From positions 1-64,000 of the forward strand of contig NZ_MBEW02000007.1 of NCBI RefSeq assembly GCF_001693775.2: a stretch of DNA of 64,000 nucleotides. The letters run 5' to 3'. This DNA is from Criibacterium bergeronii. GTDB lineage: Bacteria > Bacillota > Clostridia > Peptostreptococcales > Filifactoraceae. The translations under genes and the position numbers were made by a program. This document shows, piece by piece, positions 51,219 through 60,007 of this stretch (the stretch's first letter is position 1; the number at the start of each line of letters is the position of its first letter). The notes beneath the pieces are model-generated. The model saw nothing but the letters and a program-made list of their open reading frames with translations, was not told the DNA's origin and ran no database searches.

Positions 51219-51670
51219 GTAGTTCACTGTCCACCCATAATACAGATGATGTGGGAAGCGAGCGTGATAATCGCTTCGCTTCCCTTTTCCCATATACGGA
51301 TATTTTCAACAAAAAATTTCCTTACTATCTCTCAATAGGTATGACCCCTGAGCAATATTGGGAACAAGATTGCCTGTTGGTTAAGTATTATAGAGAAGCT
51401 GAGGAAATCAGGCGAGAACGCAAGAATCAGGAAATGTGGTTGCAAGGAATGTACTACTATGACGCTCTTATGAGAGTATCTCCTATTCTTCGTGCTTTCG
51501 CTAAAAAAGGAACAAAACCTCAACCTTATGTAGAGGAAGCATATCCTATTAGTAAAAAAACTATAGAAGAAAAAAATGTTAAAAAGGAAAGAAACAATCA
51601 GCAAAAAGCACTCCGTTATTTGCAAGCATATACGGTTGAGAACAATAAAAAATTTGAAGAAAGGAAGTGA
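51194..51670 (+). CDS. Tail assembly chaperone T extension (expressed by -1 frameshift)
   Basis: Read after frameshift, it adds 158 residues to the first 102 of G to give a 260-aa GT protein. Segment FPYTDIFNKKFPYYLSIGMTPEQYWEQDCLLVKYYREAEEIRRER resembles T domains of siphophage chaperones; a Lys/Asn-rich tail follows. A GTG at 51251 could start a separate protein but lacks a good ribosome binding site. Confidence 0.85.
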   Translation, partial: LELDSELLSSSLSTHNTDDVGSERDNRFASLFPYTDIFNKKFPYYLSIGMTPEQYWEQDCLLVKYYREAEEIRRERKNQEMWLQGMYYYDALMRVSPILRAFAKKGTKPQPYVEEAYPISKKTIEEKNVKKERNNQQKALRYLQAYTVENNKKFEERK

Positions 51671-51675
51671 GTAAT

Positions 51676-54600
51676 ATGTCCACAACGATAGAATCTCTTG
51701 AGCTACAAATACAGTCAAATTCAACATCGGCAACAAACGGCATTGACGCTCTTTCCGCTTCATTATCGAAATTAAAAAACGCAATTAAGGGCGGTGTGGG
51801 ATTATCAAGCGTAGCTAATCAGGTACGCAATCTTAACACCGCCCTTAATGGCTTTGATGAATCTTCCATCTCAAGAATTGATAGGTTATCAAATAGTTTA
51901 TCAAAATTATCTTCTCTTGGAAAAATTAAGATTTCTTCATCTATAGCAAGTCAGCTTAAAAGTATCGGAGGAGCTACGGCTATTTTAGGTACTACTGATT
52001 TTTCAGGTCTTGATAGATTAGGGGTAGCATTATCCCCGTTGACATCAATAGGAAAAGCAACAGGCTTGAAAAGTGTTATTAGTCAGCTTGGTAAACTTCC
52101 TAAATTGGCAAAAACCCTAAATAGCATAAATTGGAATCAATTTACATCTCAGATAAAAATGCTTTCGGACGCTTTGAAACCGTTGGCTAATCAGTTAAAT
52201 GTGGTATCAAATGCTTTTAATAGACTGCCTTCTAACATAAGACGAACCGTTAATGCTACTAATACTCTCCCTGACGCTAATCAAAGAGCTTCAAAGAGTT
52301 ATGTTGATTTGTGGGCAAAAAGCAGAATGGCTATGAATACCATTCGATTAGCAGCAAGAGCAATAGCAAGTTGGATAACTGAATCCAATACTTATGTTGA
52401 AAACTTAAACTTGTTCACAGCGTCTATGGGGAAATATGCAGCAGAAGCAAAAAGTTTTGCTGAACAAGTTGGCGAAATAATGGGAATTGACCCCGGAGAA
52501 TTTATGCGAAATCAAGGTGTGTTTATGACAATCACTGAAGGTTTCGGAGTGGCAAGTGAAAGAGCATACATTATGTCCAAGAACTTAACTCAACTTGGAT
52601 ATGACTTATCTTCTTTCTTCAATATTTCATTTGCTGATTCTATGCAGAAATTGACTTCGGGTATATCAGGAGAACTTGAACCACTTCGTAGATTAGGTTA
52701 TGACTTGTCGCAGGCAAGACTGAAGGCAGTTGCTCTATCGTTAGGTATAAAAAAATCATTTAATGATATGACACAGGCTGAAAAAGTGCAGTTAAGATAC
52801 TATGCAATTATGACACAGGTTACTAAGGCTCAAGGCGATATGGCTCGTACACTTAATGCTCCTGCTAACCAGCTTCGTATTTTGAAATCACAGTTGGTTC
52901 AAGCAGCTCGTGCATTAGGTAATATTTTCATTCCTGCTCTAAATATGGTGTTACCTTATGCTATCGCTTTGGCAAAAGTCATTAGAATAATTGCTGATTC
53001 AATCGCAAATCTTGTAGGGTTCAAACTTCCTGAGGTGGATTACAGCGGAATAAAAGTCGGTGGAGACGCTATAGGAGACTTAGCTAAAAATGCTGATGAC
53101 GCGGGAGATGGTTTAGGTAAAGCTGGGAAAAAAGCAAAGAAGTTGAAAGACGCTTTGCTTGGAATAGATGAATTAAATATTATTTCGGAAAATGAAGCAA
53201 ATGCTCTTGATGATTTAGGAGATTTGGGCGTTGGTGGTGGAGACTTAGGTTTTGAGCTACCTGAATATGATTTCTTATCAGGGGTAGTAAATGCCAAAGT
53301 TGATGAAATAGTGTCAATGATAAAAGGTGCATTAAGCGAGATTACGGCTGTTATATCAGGTTTCTTATTGGCGATAGGAACAATTCTTGTTGTAACAGGG
53401 GCAAATATTCCACTCGGACTTGCGTTAATGGCAGTCGGTGCCATTGGGCTTGTGGCTACCATAGTACAAAATTGGGGAGAAATGACAGAACGATTAGCAA
53501 GAACTCTTACAGTCATTACAGCACTCTTAGGTGGTTTCTTATTAGCCGTAGGAGCAATTTTGGTTCTATCGGGAGCAAATGTACCTCTTGGTATAGGTTT
53601 AATGATAGTAGGTGCGGTTTCTTTAGCAACGGCTGCTATTATAAATTGGAAGTTCTTAAATAAGGACTTGATGAACGCCCTATCAATCCTAACAAGTATC
53701 GTAAGTGGTGCGTTGCTTGCGGTTGGTGCTTTGATGGTTTTTACAGGAGCAAATGTACCTCTTGGTATAGCTTTAATGCTTGCTGGTGCTGTGGGATTAG
53801 CCACAGCTATAGGACTTAATTGGGATAGTATGTCCGAACCTATGAGGAAAGCTATTGGTACGCTTGAAGCAATCGTAGGTGGTGCATTATTGACATTTGG
53901 TGCTATTCTCGCTTTAACAGGTGCAAATGTTCCTCTCGGTGTCGCTATGATAGCAGCAGGGGCAATCTCACTTGTTTCGGCGGTTGCGTTAAATTGGAAT
54001 AGCTTAACAGGAGATTTGAAAAAATCTATTGCTACAATAACAGCATTAGTAAGCGGAGCATTGATTGGAATAGGTGCTGTACTTGCTTTCACGGGCGTGG
54101 CGACACCTCTTGGTATTTCAATGATAGCAGCAGGGGTTATAGGAATTGTCAGCACGGCTGCTTTGAATTGGAGTTCTATTACGGAAAAGGTAAAGAAAGT
54201 GCTTAAAGAAATCGGCATAGCAATGGGTGTATCATTATTGGCATTAGGTGCGGTACTTGCTTTCACAGGTGTTGCTCTACCTGTAGGAATTGGCTTAATG
54301 GCAGCTGGGGCTACATCACTTATATCAGGTGTTGCACTTAATTGGGATTCGCTAACTGAAAAAGTAAAAAAAGTATTAAAAGAGATAGGGATTATTGCGG
54401 GCGCCGCTTCTTTGGCTCTTGGAGTAATTCTCTGCTTAACCGGTGTTGGAATACCTCTCGGTGCGGCACTTATAGCAGCAGGAGCAGGTTCTCTTGTTTC
54501 CGGAATAGCTCTAAATTGGGACGCCATAGTTACAAAAGTTGGAGAAGGTCTCAATGCCATTGCTAATAAATTCGGAGAGTTTAAGGATTGGGTCGGAGAC

Positions 54601-56268
54601 AAACTCAGCCAAGCAGGAAATACAATATCAGAGTGGGCTGGTGGTGTTAAAGAGTTTTTTGTAAAAGGTAAAGATGGTAAAAATGCTATAGACAATATAG
54701 CAGATACCGCTACTGAATGGGGAAAAAGTTTCTTAGATGGGCTTGGGAGTTGCTTCTCAAACGCTAAATCTTGGGTTAGTAATAACATTGTTTCTCCGAT
54801 AACAAAAGCTATTGATAAAACCCCTATTCCTGAATTTGCAATTAAATTGAAAAATACAGCTTCGGAATGGTGGAGTAATGCTAAAAGCTGGTGGTCTGAA
54901 AACACAAAAGATGGACTTAGTTTAGAGACAGGCGTTCAACTTGTTAAAAGTGGCTGGAACTCAGTTACAAGTTGGATTGGGAACTTACCTCTTGTAAAAC
55001 AAGGAATAGACCTTGCTAAATCAGGTTGGAAGTCTGTAAAAGATTGGGTTGGTGATATTCCGATTGTGAAGCAAGGAATAGGTCTTTTGAAATCAGGTTG
55101 GCAAACAGTAAAAGGTTGGGTTGGTAATGTCCCTACCCTATCTCAAGGAATATCACTATTGAAGTCAGGTTGGCAGAATGTAAAGAATTGGATAGGCAAC
55201 ATTCCTACTCTTTCACAAGGGATAGGTTTACTAAAGTCGGGGTGGACTACGGTTAAGAATTGGATTGGTAACATTCCTACCCTATCTCAAGCCATCAATC
55301 TGATAAAAAGTGGTTGGACTACAGTCAAAAATTGGGTTGGCGACATTCCAATACTATCTCAAGGAATATCACTCTTGAAGTCGGGGTGGACTACAGTCAA
55401 AAATTGGATTGGTAATATTCCTGTTATTTCACAAGGTATCAGCTTGATTAAGTCAGGTTGGAATACAGTGAAAAGTTGGATTGGAGACCACATTGTGCCA
55501 ACAGGAATTTCACTATTCAAAAGTGGTTGGACATCTTTAAGCTCGTGGATAGGCGATAAGGTTTCAGTCGGTATTTCGCTATTCAAAGATGGTTGGAAAT
55601 CTATCAAAGGTTTCTTCGGTTTATCTACCGGAGGATACAACACCGGACACGGGTTCAAGATGTTTGCTAAAGGTGGTTACATCGGTTCAGACGGAAAAAG
55701 TGGTTCTTGGAACTCAATCCCTATGTATGCAAACGGAACTTCAAATGCAAGGCTTCACGGTTCTTTGTTCGTAGCCGGAGAAGCAGGAACAGAGATGGTC
55801 GGACATATCAATGGACAGACCGAAGTTCTAAATCAATCTCAAATTAAACTTGCTATGAGAAGTGCCGTGATTTCAGGTATGGCTCAGTTCGCAGGATATT
55901 TTAGAGCTATCAATAGTCAAATAGGTATAAGTGCTAATGCGATTATACGCTCTGTACTATTAAACACTGATGTACTGAACTCAGCCATCGTTAATACAGG
56001 TGGTTATGACCCTACAAACTCATTAGCTCAATTCGTGTATGATGATTCGCAAAGAGCGTACAATCACTCGTTGTCAGATGAATCTATGGCTCGCACTATG
56101 AAAGAGTTCTATAGAGAATATGTAGAACCTACTCTGAAGGAAATAGCAACTGACACTAAGAGACAGGCTGATAAGGAAGAACAAACAGTTGTTCAAATTG
56201 GAAACAGAACTATTACGGACGCTGTTGTAACACAACAGAGAGCAAATGGGTTCGTATTTGCAGAATAA
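51676..56268 (+). CDS. Tape measure protein
   Basis: 1530 aa. N-terminal helical part (1-330) with typical MSTTIESLELQIQSNSTSAT and a GYDLSSFFNISFADSMQKLTSGISGE core; residues about 557-960 are seven hydrophobic repeats of about 57 residues, each ending in an LNW motif; residues about 1089-1315 hold about ten 23-residue Trp repeats (SGWxTVKNWIGNIPTLSQGI). The C-terminus has a Gly-rich AKGGYIGSDGKSGSW segment and helices. It sets tail length and helps DNA entry. ATG 51676 preferred over GTG 51667, which overlaps the ribosome binding site. Confidence 0.92.
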   Translation: MSTTIESLELQIQSNSTSATNGIDALSASLSKLKNAIKGGVGLSSVANQVRNLNTALNGFDESSISRIDRLSNSLSKLSSLGKIKISSSIASQLKSIGGATAILGTTDFSGLDRLGVALSPLTSIGKATGLKSVISQLGKLPKLAKTLNSINWNQFTSQIKMLSDALKPLANQLNVVSNAFNRLPSNIRRTVNATNTLPDANQRASKSYVDLWAKSRMAMNTIRLAARAIASWITESNTYVENLNLFTASMGKYAAEAKSFAEQVGEIMGIDPGEFMRNQGVFMTITEGFGVASERAYIMSKNLTQLGYDLSSFFNISFADSMQKLTSGISGELEPLRRLGYDLSQARLKAVALSLGIKKSFNDMTQAEKVQLRYYAIMTQVTKAQGDMARTLNAPANQLRILKSQLVQAARALGNIFIPALNMVLPYAIALAKVIRIIADSIANLVGFKLPEVDYSGIKVGGDAIGDLAKNADDAGDGLGKAGKKAKKLKDALLGIDELNIISENEANALDDLGDLGVGGGDLGFELPEYDFLSGVVNAKVDEIVSMIKGALSEITAVISGFLLAIGTILVVTGANIPLGLALMAVGAIGLVATIVQNWGEMTERLARTLTVITALLGGFLLAVGAILVLSGANVPLGIGLMIVGAVSLATAAIINWKFLNKDLMNALSILTSIVSGALLAVGALMVFTGANVPLGIALMLAGAVGLATAIGLNWDSMSEPMRKAIGTLEAIVGGALLTFGAILALTGANVPLGVAMIAAGAISLVSAVALNWNSLTGDLKKSIATITALVSGALIGIGAVLAFTGVATPLGISMIAAGVIGIVSTAALNWSSITEKVKKVLKEIGIAMGVSLLALGAVLAFTGVALPVGIGLMAAGATSLISGVALNWDSLTEKVKKVLKEIGIIAGAASLALGVILCLTGVGIPLGAALIAAGAGSLVSGIALNWDAIVTKVGEGLNAIANKFGEFKDWVGDKLSQAGNTISEWAGGVKEFFVKGKDGKNAIDNIADTATEWGKSFLDGLGSCFSNAKSWVSNNIVSPITKAIDKTPIPEFAIKLKNTASEWWSNAKSWWSENTKDGLSLETGVQLVKSGWNSVTSWIGNLPLVKQGIDLAKSGWKSVKDWVGDIPIVKQGIGLLKSGWQTVKGWVGNVPTLSQGISLLKSGWQNVKNWIGNIPTLSQGIGLLKSGWTTVKNWIGNIPTLSQAINLIKSGWTTVKNWVGDIPILSQGISLLKSGWTTVKNWIGNIPVISQGISLIKSGWNTVKSWIGDHIVPTGISLFKSGWTSLSSWIGDKVSVGISLFKDGWKSIKGFFGLSTGGYNTGHGFKMFAKGGYIGSDGKSGSWNSIPMYANGTSNARLHGSLFVAGEAGTEMVGHINGQTEVLNQSQIKLAMRSAVISGMAQFAGYFRAINSQIGISANAIIRSVLLNTDVLNSAIVNTGGYDPTNSLAQFVYDDSQRAYNHSLSDESMARTMKEFYREYVEPTLKEIATDTKRQADKEEQTVVQIGNRTITDAVVTQQRANGFVFAE
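53344..54553 (+). repeat. Seven ~172-bp coding repeats in the tape measure gene
   Basis: Each unit encodes a pattern like GALLAVGALMVFTGANVPLG then a second hydrophobic helix and LNW. Two hydrophobic helices per repeat give up to 14 potential membrane segments. Repeat sequence identity is moderate, so duplications are old. Confidence 0.85.
54940..55619 (+). repeat. About ten ~69-bp coding repeats with Trp pairs
   Basis: Units encode KSGWTTVKNWIGNIPTLSQ-like segments, with central copies nearly identical in DNA. Regular Trp spacing is common in tape measure proteins. Near-identical copies suggest recent expansion or contraction by recombination, which would change tail length. Confidence 0.88.
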
Positions 56269-56282
56269 GGAGGTGGTGGTAA

Positions 56283-56660
56283 ATGTCTTATATTGCAATA
56301 AACGGTTATCAATTACCACCTCCTAAAAGAGGTGTAAGCGTAGTCGTAACTACGGTAGTAAATGCAGGTAGAAACGCTAACGGCTCAGTAGTCGGTCAAA
56401 GGGTCGGTAGAGACCAATATAAAATTGACGGACTTGAATGGGCGTGGCTAACAGCTGATGAATGGGAAGGAATACTCTCAGCATTAAGCGATTTTTTCGT
56501 AAATGTAACATTTAACGACCCTGTATCTAATTCTAGTAAGACATTGAAAATGTACTGTGGGGATAGAACAGGCGAACCATATTGGGTTGATGGGAGTGGT
56601 AGACCAACTCATTACAGAAATTGTAAAGTGAATTTGATTGACACAGGGGAGGGAAAATAA
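56283..56660 (+). CDS. Distal-tail-associated protein
   Basis: 125 aa: MSYIAINGYQLPPPKRGVSVV then GQRVGRDQYKIDGLEWAWLTADEWEGILSALSDFFVNVTF. Found between tape measure and tail hub in Clostridia siphophages (DUF6711-like), probably in the place of Dit. AAGGAGGTGG precedes ATG. Confidence 0.65.
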   Translation: MSYIAINGYQLPPPKRGVSVVVTTVVNAGRNANGSVVGQRVGRDQYKIDGLEWAWLTADEWEGILSALSDFFVNVTFNDPVSNSSKTLKMYCGDRTGEPYWVDGSGRPTHYRNCKVNLIDTGEGK

Positions 56661-58877
56661 ATGCAGAAAGTTTCTAAGACTTATAAGCAGAGTATGAAAT
56701 CTCCTCTCCGAGAGAGAGCGTTTATAATGCTCTCTTTCGGACTTGTCAATCAAGAAGCTCAGGCAAAGGCTTCTATCAACAATGGGGATTACTCTTATTA
56801 TTCAAATTTAGATTTATTCGGAGAGCGTAACGATGACACAATATATGCCACACTTGAGGAGAATTTCACAAAAGTTGATGGTTCTATGTATTTCTTACCT
56901 CGTGAAAATGTAGGTGGATATTACAATACAGGCTTGGTCTCTAATAAACTACTTACCGAAGCTCTTTGTGAAGTAATCATAAATCTAAATACAATAGAAA
57001 CTGATTTCAAAGGATTGACTATTCTTTTCGGAGACAATTACCCTATTGACTTTGATGCAATAGGTAGTACCGGTCAGACTATTCAATTCAGAGATAATAC
57101 AAAATCAGAATGGACTACGGAAGAAGTTTTACAAGATACTACATCTGTAAGATTTGTATTTTACAAAATGAAGAATCCTAACAGTAGGCTTAGAATATAT
57201 GCAATTAAATTTGGTTACGGATTAGTCTACTATAATGATTCAGTATTGGATTCATCTCTTGATAGTTATGTATCGCCAATAGGTGCAGATATTCCTCAAG
57301 TGGACTTCTCAGTGCAACTTAAAAACTACGACCACTATTTTAATGTAGACAATCCTAATTCAGCTATAAATTACCTTGAAACAGGGCAAGAAATGGATAT
57401 AATGTACGGTTATCAGTTGCCTAATTCGGACAAAATTGAGTGGATTCAAGGAAATCATCTTCTTTGTTCAGCTTGGGAAAGTGATGATAATACAGCTACT
57501 ATAAGGTGTCAAGACATCTTCCGAAATATGGATTCAGAGTACACTAAAGGTCTGTATAGTGAAAGTGATAAAAATTATTACATTTTGGCTCAAGAAGTTC
57601 TAATGGACGTTGGGATAACAAAATATTATATTGACCCAAGACTTAAAAACCTTTACACCAAGAATCCGATTCCTCGTGTAAAACATAAAGAAGCCTTGCA
57701 AATTATTGCAAATGCTTGTAGATGTACCCTTGCTCAGTCAAGATTTGGAGAAATACAAATTAAGTCGAATTTCATTCCTGAGGTTACTATTACTACCAAT
57801 GGCGAAACTTCTTTCTCCAAAGCAACAAATATAACTAAAGATAGTGAGAAAGTCGAATATGGCACTCTTGCTAAAAACTACACTAAAACAGATGGAACAA
57901 TGTTTTTCATACCACGAACAGGTATTGCTGAATTAGAAACGGGTTATATTTCGAGCGAAATATCTGCTGATAATTGTCTGTTTGCAAATAATCCTATTAT
58001 CACTTTCTCAATGGAAGGTGTTAGAGCATATCACGGAATGAAACTTGTTTTCGGGCAAAATCTACCAAAGAGGTTCATTATCAGAAGCTACAATGAGGGA
58101 GTGCAGGTCAATGAGTATGTTATTAAAAGTGATGAAATAGATAAAACTATGGTGGTTTTGAGGGATTTTGACGATTGTAATAAAATTCAGATTGAGTTTA
58201 TCGAAACTGAGATACCATATAATAGGATAACTCTAAATCATTTCAGTTTAAGCGATGTAGCCGATTTTACAATGAGTAGATTAGATATGACGTCATCTCC
58301 TAAAGCAATAAAACAGGAGCTTGTAAAAGAGGTAATCGTACCTTGTTACACTTTTCAAAGAAACAATAAGGAAGAAAATCTTGTTTACGAAGATGTAGAC
58401 ATAACTATAGGGCAAATAGAAACATTCTATATCCAAGACCCATCTTATGGTTATTTTGTAAAACTCAATGAGCAAACAGGATTAGCAGATGTGATTGATT
58501 GGGGCAACTATTATGTAACCGTGAGATACAAAGTCACAGGTTCATACAAACTTGAGATACAAGGTTATCGCTATAAAATTATAGAACGATATGCTACAAA
58601 GCACTTAAACTCAAGAGGTAAAACTATCAAATGGAAAAATCCACTAATTAGCAATATGACAATGGCTAATGAACTTGCGAATTGGCTTGGCAATTATTAT
58701 ACAGCCGGTATTGAGTATGAATATGATACAAGAGGAAATCCTGAAATAGACGCAACAGACATTGTCTATCAGGAAAATGAATTTCACGACAATATGAAAG
58801 TAAATATTTACAGACATACTTTGAAATTCAAGCAATCATTCTCAGGTAGAGTTACAGCTCGAAGAATTGGAGGATAA
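56661..58877 (+). CDS. Tail hub / tail protein (Tal-like)
   Basis: 738 aa, beta-rich; EALQIIANACRCTLAQSRFGEIQI and the repeated Y.TL..N.TK.DG.M.FIPR segment (twice, about residues 65-80 and 395-410) mark two homologous jelly-roll-like domains. Starts immediately after the previous stop. Its place identifies it as the tail tip hub, which anchors fibres. Confidence 0.8.
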   Translation: MQKVSKTYKQSMKSPLRERAFIMLSFGLVNQEAQAKASINNGDYSYYSNLDLFGERNDDTIYATLEENFTKVDGSMYFLPRENVGGYYNTGLVSNKLLTEALCEVIINLNTIETDFKGLTILFGDNYPIDFDAIGSTGQTIQFRDNTKSEWTTEEVLQDTTSVRFVFYKMKNPNSRLRIYAIKFGYGLVYYNDSVLDSSLDSYVSPIGADIPQVDFSVQLKNYDHYFNVDNPNSAINYLETGQEMDIMYGYQLPNSDKIEWIQGNHLLCSAWESDDNTATIRCQDIFRNMDSEYTKGLYSESDKNYYILAQEVLMDVGITKYYIDPRLKNLYTKNPIPRVKHKEALQIIANACRCTLAQSRFGEIQIKSNFIPEVTITTNGETSFSKATNITKDSEKVEYGTLAKNYTKTDGTMFFIPRTGIAELETGYISSEISADNCLFANNPIITFSMEGVRAYHGMKLVFGQNLPKRFIIRSYNEGVQVNEYVIKSDEIDKTMVVLRDFDDCNKIQIEFIETEIPYNRITLNHFSLSDVADFTMSRLDMTSSPKAIKQELVKEVIVPCYTFQRNNKEENLVYEDVDITIGQIETFYIQDPSYGYFVKLNEQTGLADVIDWGNYYVTVRYKVTGSYKLEIQGYRYKIIERYATKHLNSRGKTIKWKNPLISNMTMANELANWLGNYYTAGIEYEYDTRGNPEIDATDIVYQENEFHDNMKVNIYRHTLKFKQSFSGRVTARRIGG

Positions 58878-58879
58878 AA

Positions 58880-59278
58880 ATGTGGAAACAACCTAAGACA
58901 GATTGGAACAAAGATGATTACTTTAATGCTGAGGATTTCAACAGGATTAAAAACAATTTAGTTTACCTGAGGGGGCTTTCTGTCAAGTTATACAAGGAGT
59001 TTAACATTTCTTCAGTTGGGATTGATAAAACTTACAAGGATTACTTCTATGCCGATGAAATCAATCTCTTAGAAAGCAATTTTGAAACGATAAACCAAAA
59101 GACTTTGAACGCAGCGTATGGAGAAAAAGTGATTTACAAAGATAATGGTAACACAATGACTTACAAAGAATTAAATAGGCTTGAAAATGCTATCTTCGAT
59201 TTGTACGGTAAGTTTATGAATCAAGCAGATGGGAGAAGGCATTTTACATTTAATTTAGGAACGAGAGGAGGTTTATAA
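58880..59278 (+). CDS. Tail/baseplate protein
   Basis: 132 aa: WKQPKTDWNKDDYFNAEDFNRIKNNLVYLR ... YFYADEINLLESNFETINQ. The TDWxxxDxFNxxDxNRIxxN opening is typical of small tail proteins next to fibres. Role presumably structural linker. Confidence 0.75.
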   Translation: MWKQPKTDWNKDDYFNAEDFNRIKNNLVYLRGLSVKLYKEFNISSVGIDKTYKDYFYADEINLLESNFETINQKTLNAAYGEKVIYKDNGNTMTYKELNRLENAIFDLYGKFMNQADGRRHFTFNLGTRGGL

Positions 59279-60007
59279 ATGGCTTGGGCGATATTACCAA
59301 CAAATTATAAAGACATAGTTTGGAGTGGACTAAAAAGATACACTCAAATCGACAATGATGACGGCACAATATCGTTTAGAGATGATACTCATTATACTTA
59401 CAAAGAGCAATCCTTTTTTGGTGCAAAAGAAGCAAATCAGATAAACGAAGCCATCAATTACATTATGACAAAGTTGGAAAACGGAACGAATCTATATACA
59501 GAGTTCCAAACTTTTTTCAACAATCAAAGGCAGTTGTTTATCAATGCTAAAGATGAGGTTATCACAGATATAACACATAAAACTGATTCAGATTATGATT
59601 TATTCAAAGGGCATTTAGATGATTTGAAGCAGCAAGGTAATTCTTCTTTAACCGAAATAGAGAGCAATTATCAGCAAAGAATGAGCATATATGAGAATCA
59701 GCAAAAAGCATTGTTTGATTTGTGGTTTTCAGATATCAAGGCTCAGTTATCAGGAGATGTAGCCGGAAACTTACAGAAACAAATTGAAACATTGGGTACA
59801 AAGATAGATGGATTTTTACCAAATGATATTACTTTCTCTACTGACGGAAAAACTATCACGGAAAAAGTAAATGATAAGAAAATAGTTACCGAATTTATTT
59901 CGGACACAACAATCGTTCAAAAATTATATGTAAATGAAGTCTTAAATTTGACTAAGACAATTACATTTTTGAATGGTGGTAAAAACATTAAGGAGGTAGT
60001 GGAATAA
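59279..60007 (+). CDS. Tail fibre-associated protein with coiled coil
   Basis: 242 aa. Opening similar to the previous gene (FGAKEANQINEAINYIMTKLENG), then a long coiled coil (about 80-165) and a C-terminal beta part (ITFSTDGKTITEKVNDKKIVTEF). A trimeric fibre shaft is likely. Shares one base with the next start. Confidence 0.75.
   Translation: MAWAILPTNYKDIVWSGLKRYTQIDNDDGTISFRDDTHYTYKEQSFFGAKEANQINEAINYIMTKLENGTNLYTEFQTFFNNQRQLFINAKDEVITDITHKTDSDYDLFKGHLDDLKQQGNSSLTEIESNYQQRMSIYENQQKALFDLWFSDIKAQLSGDVAGNLQKQIETLGTKIDGFLPNDITFSTDGKTITEKVNDKKIVTEFISDTTIVQKLYVNEVLNLTKTITFLNGGKNIKEVVE

Noticed and set aside
53040-54905. 621-codon open frame on the minus strand inside the tape measure gene
   Set aside because: It mirrors the codon pattern of the hydrophobic repeats on the plus strand; its product is a low-complexity Pro/Ala/Ile chain with no ribosome binding site or family. 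A shadow of repeated coding DNA.
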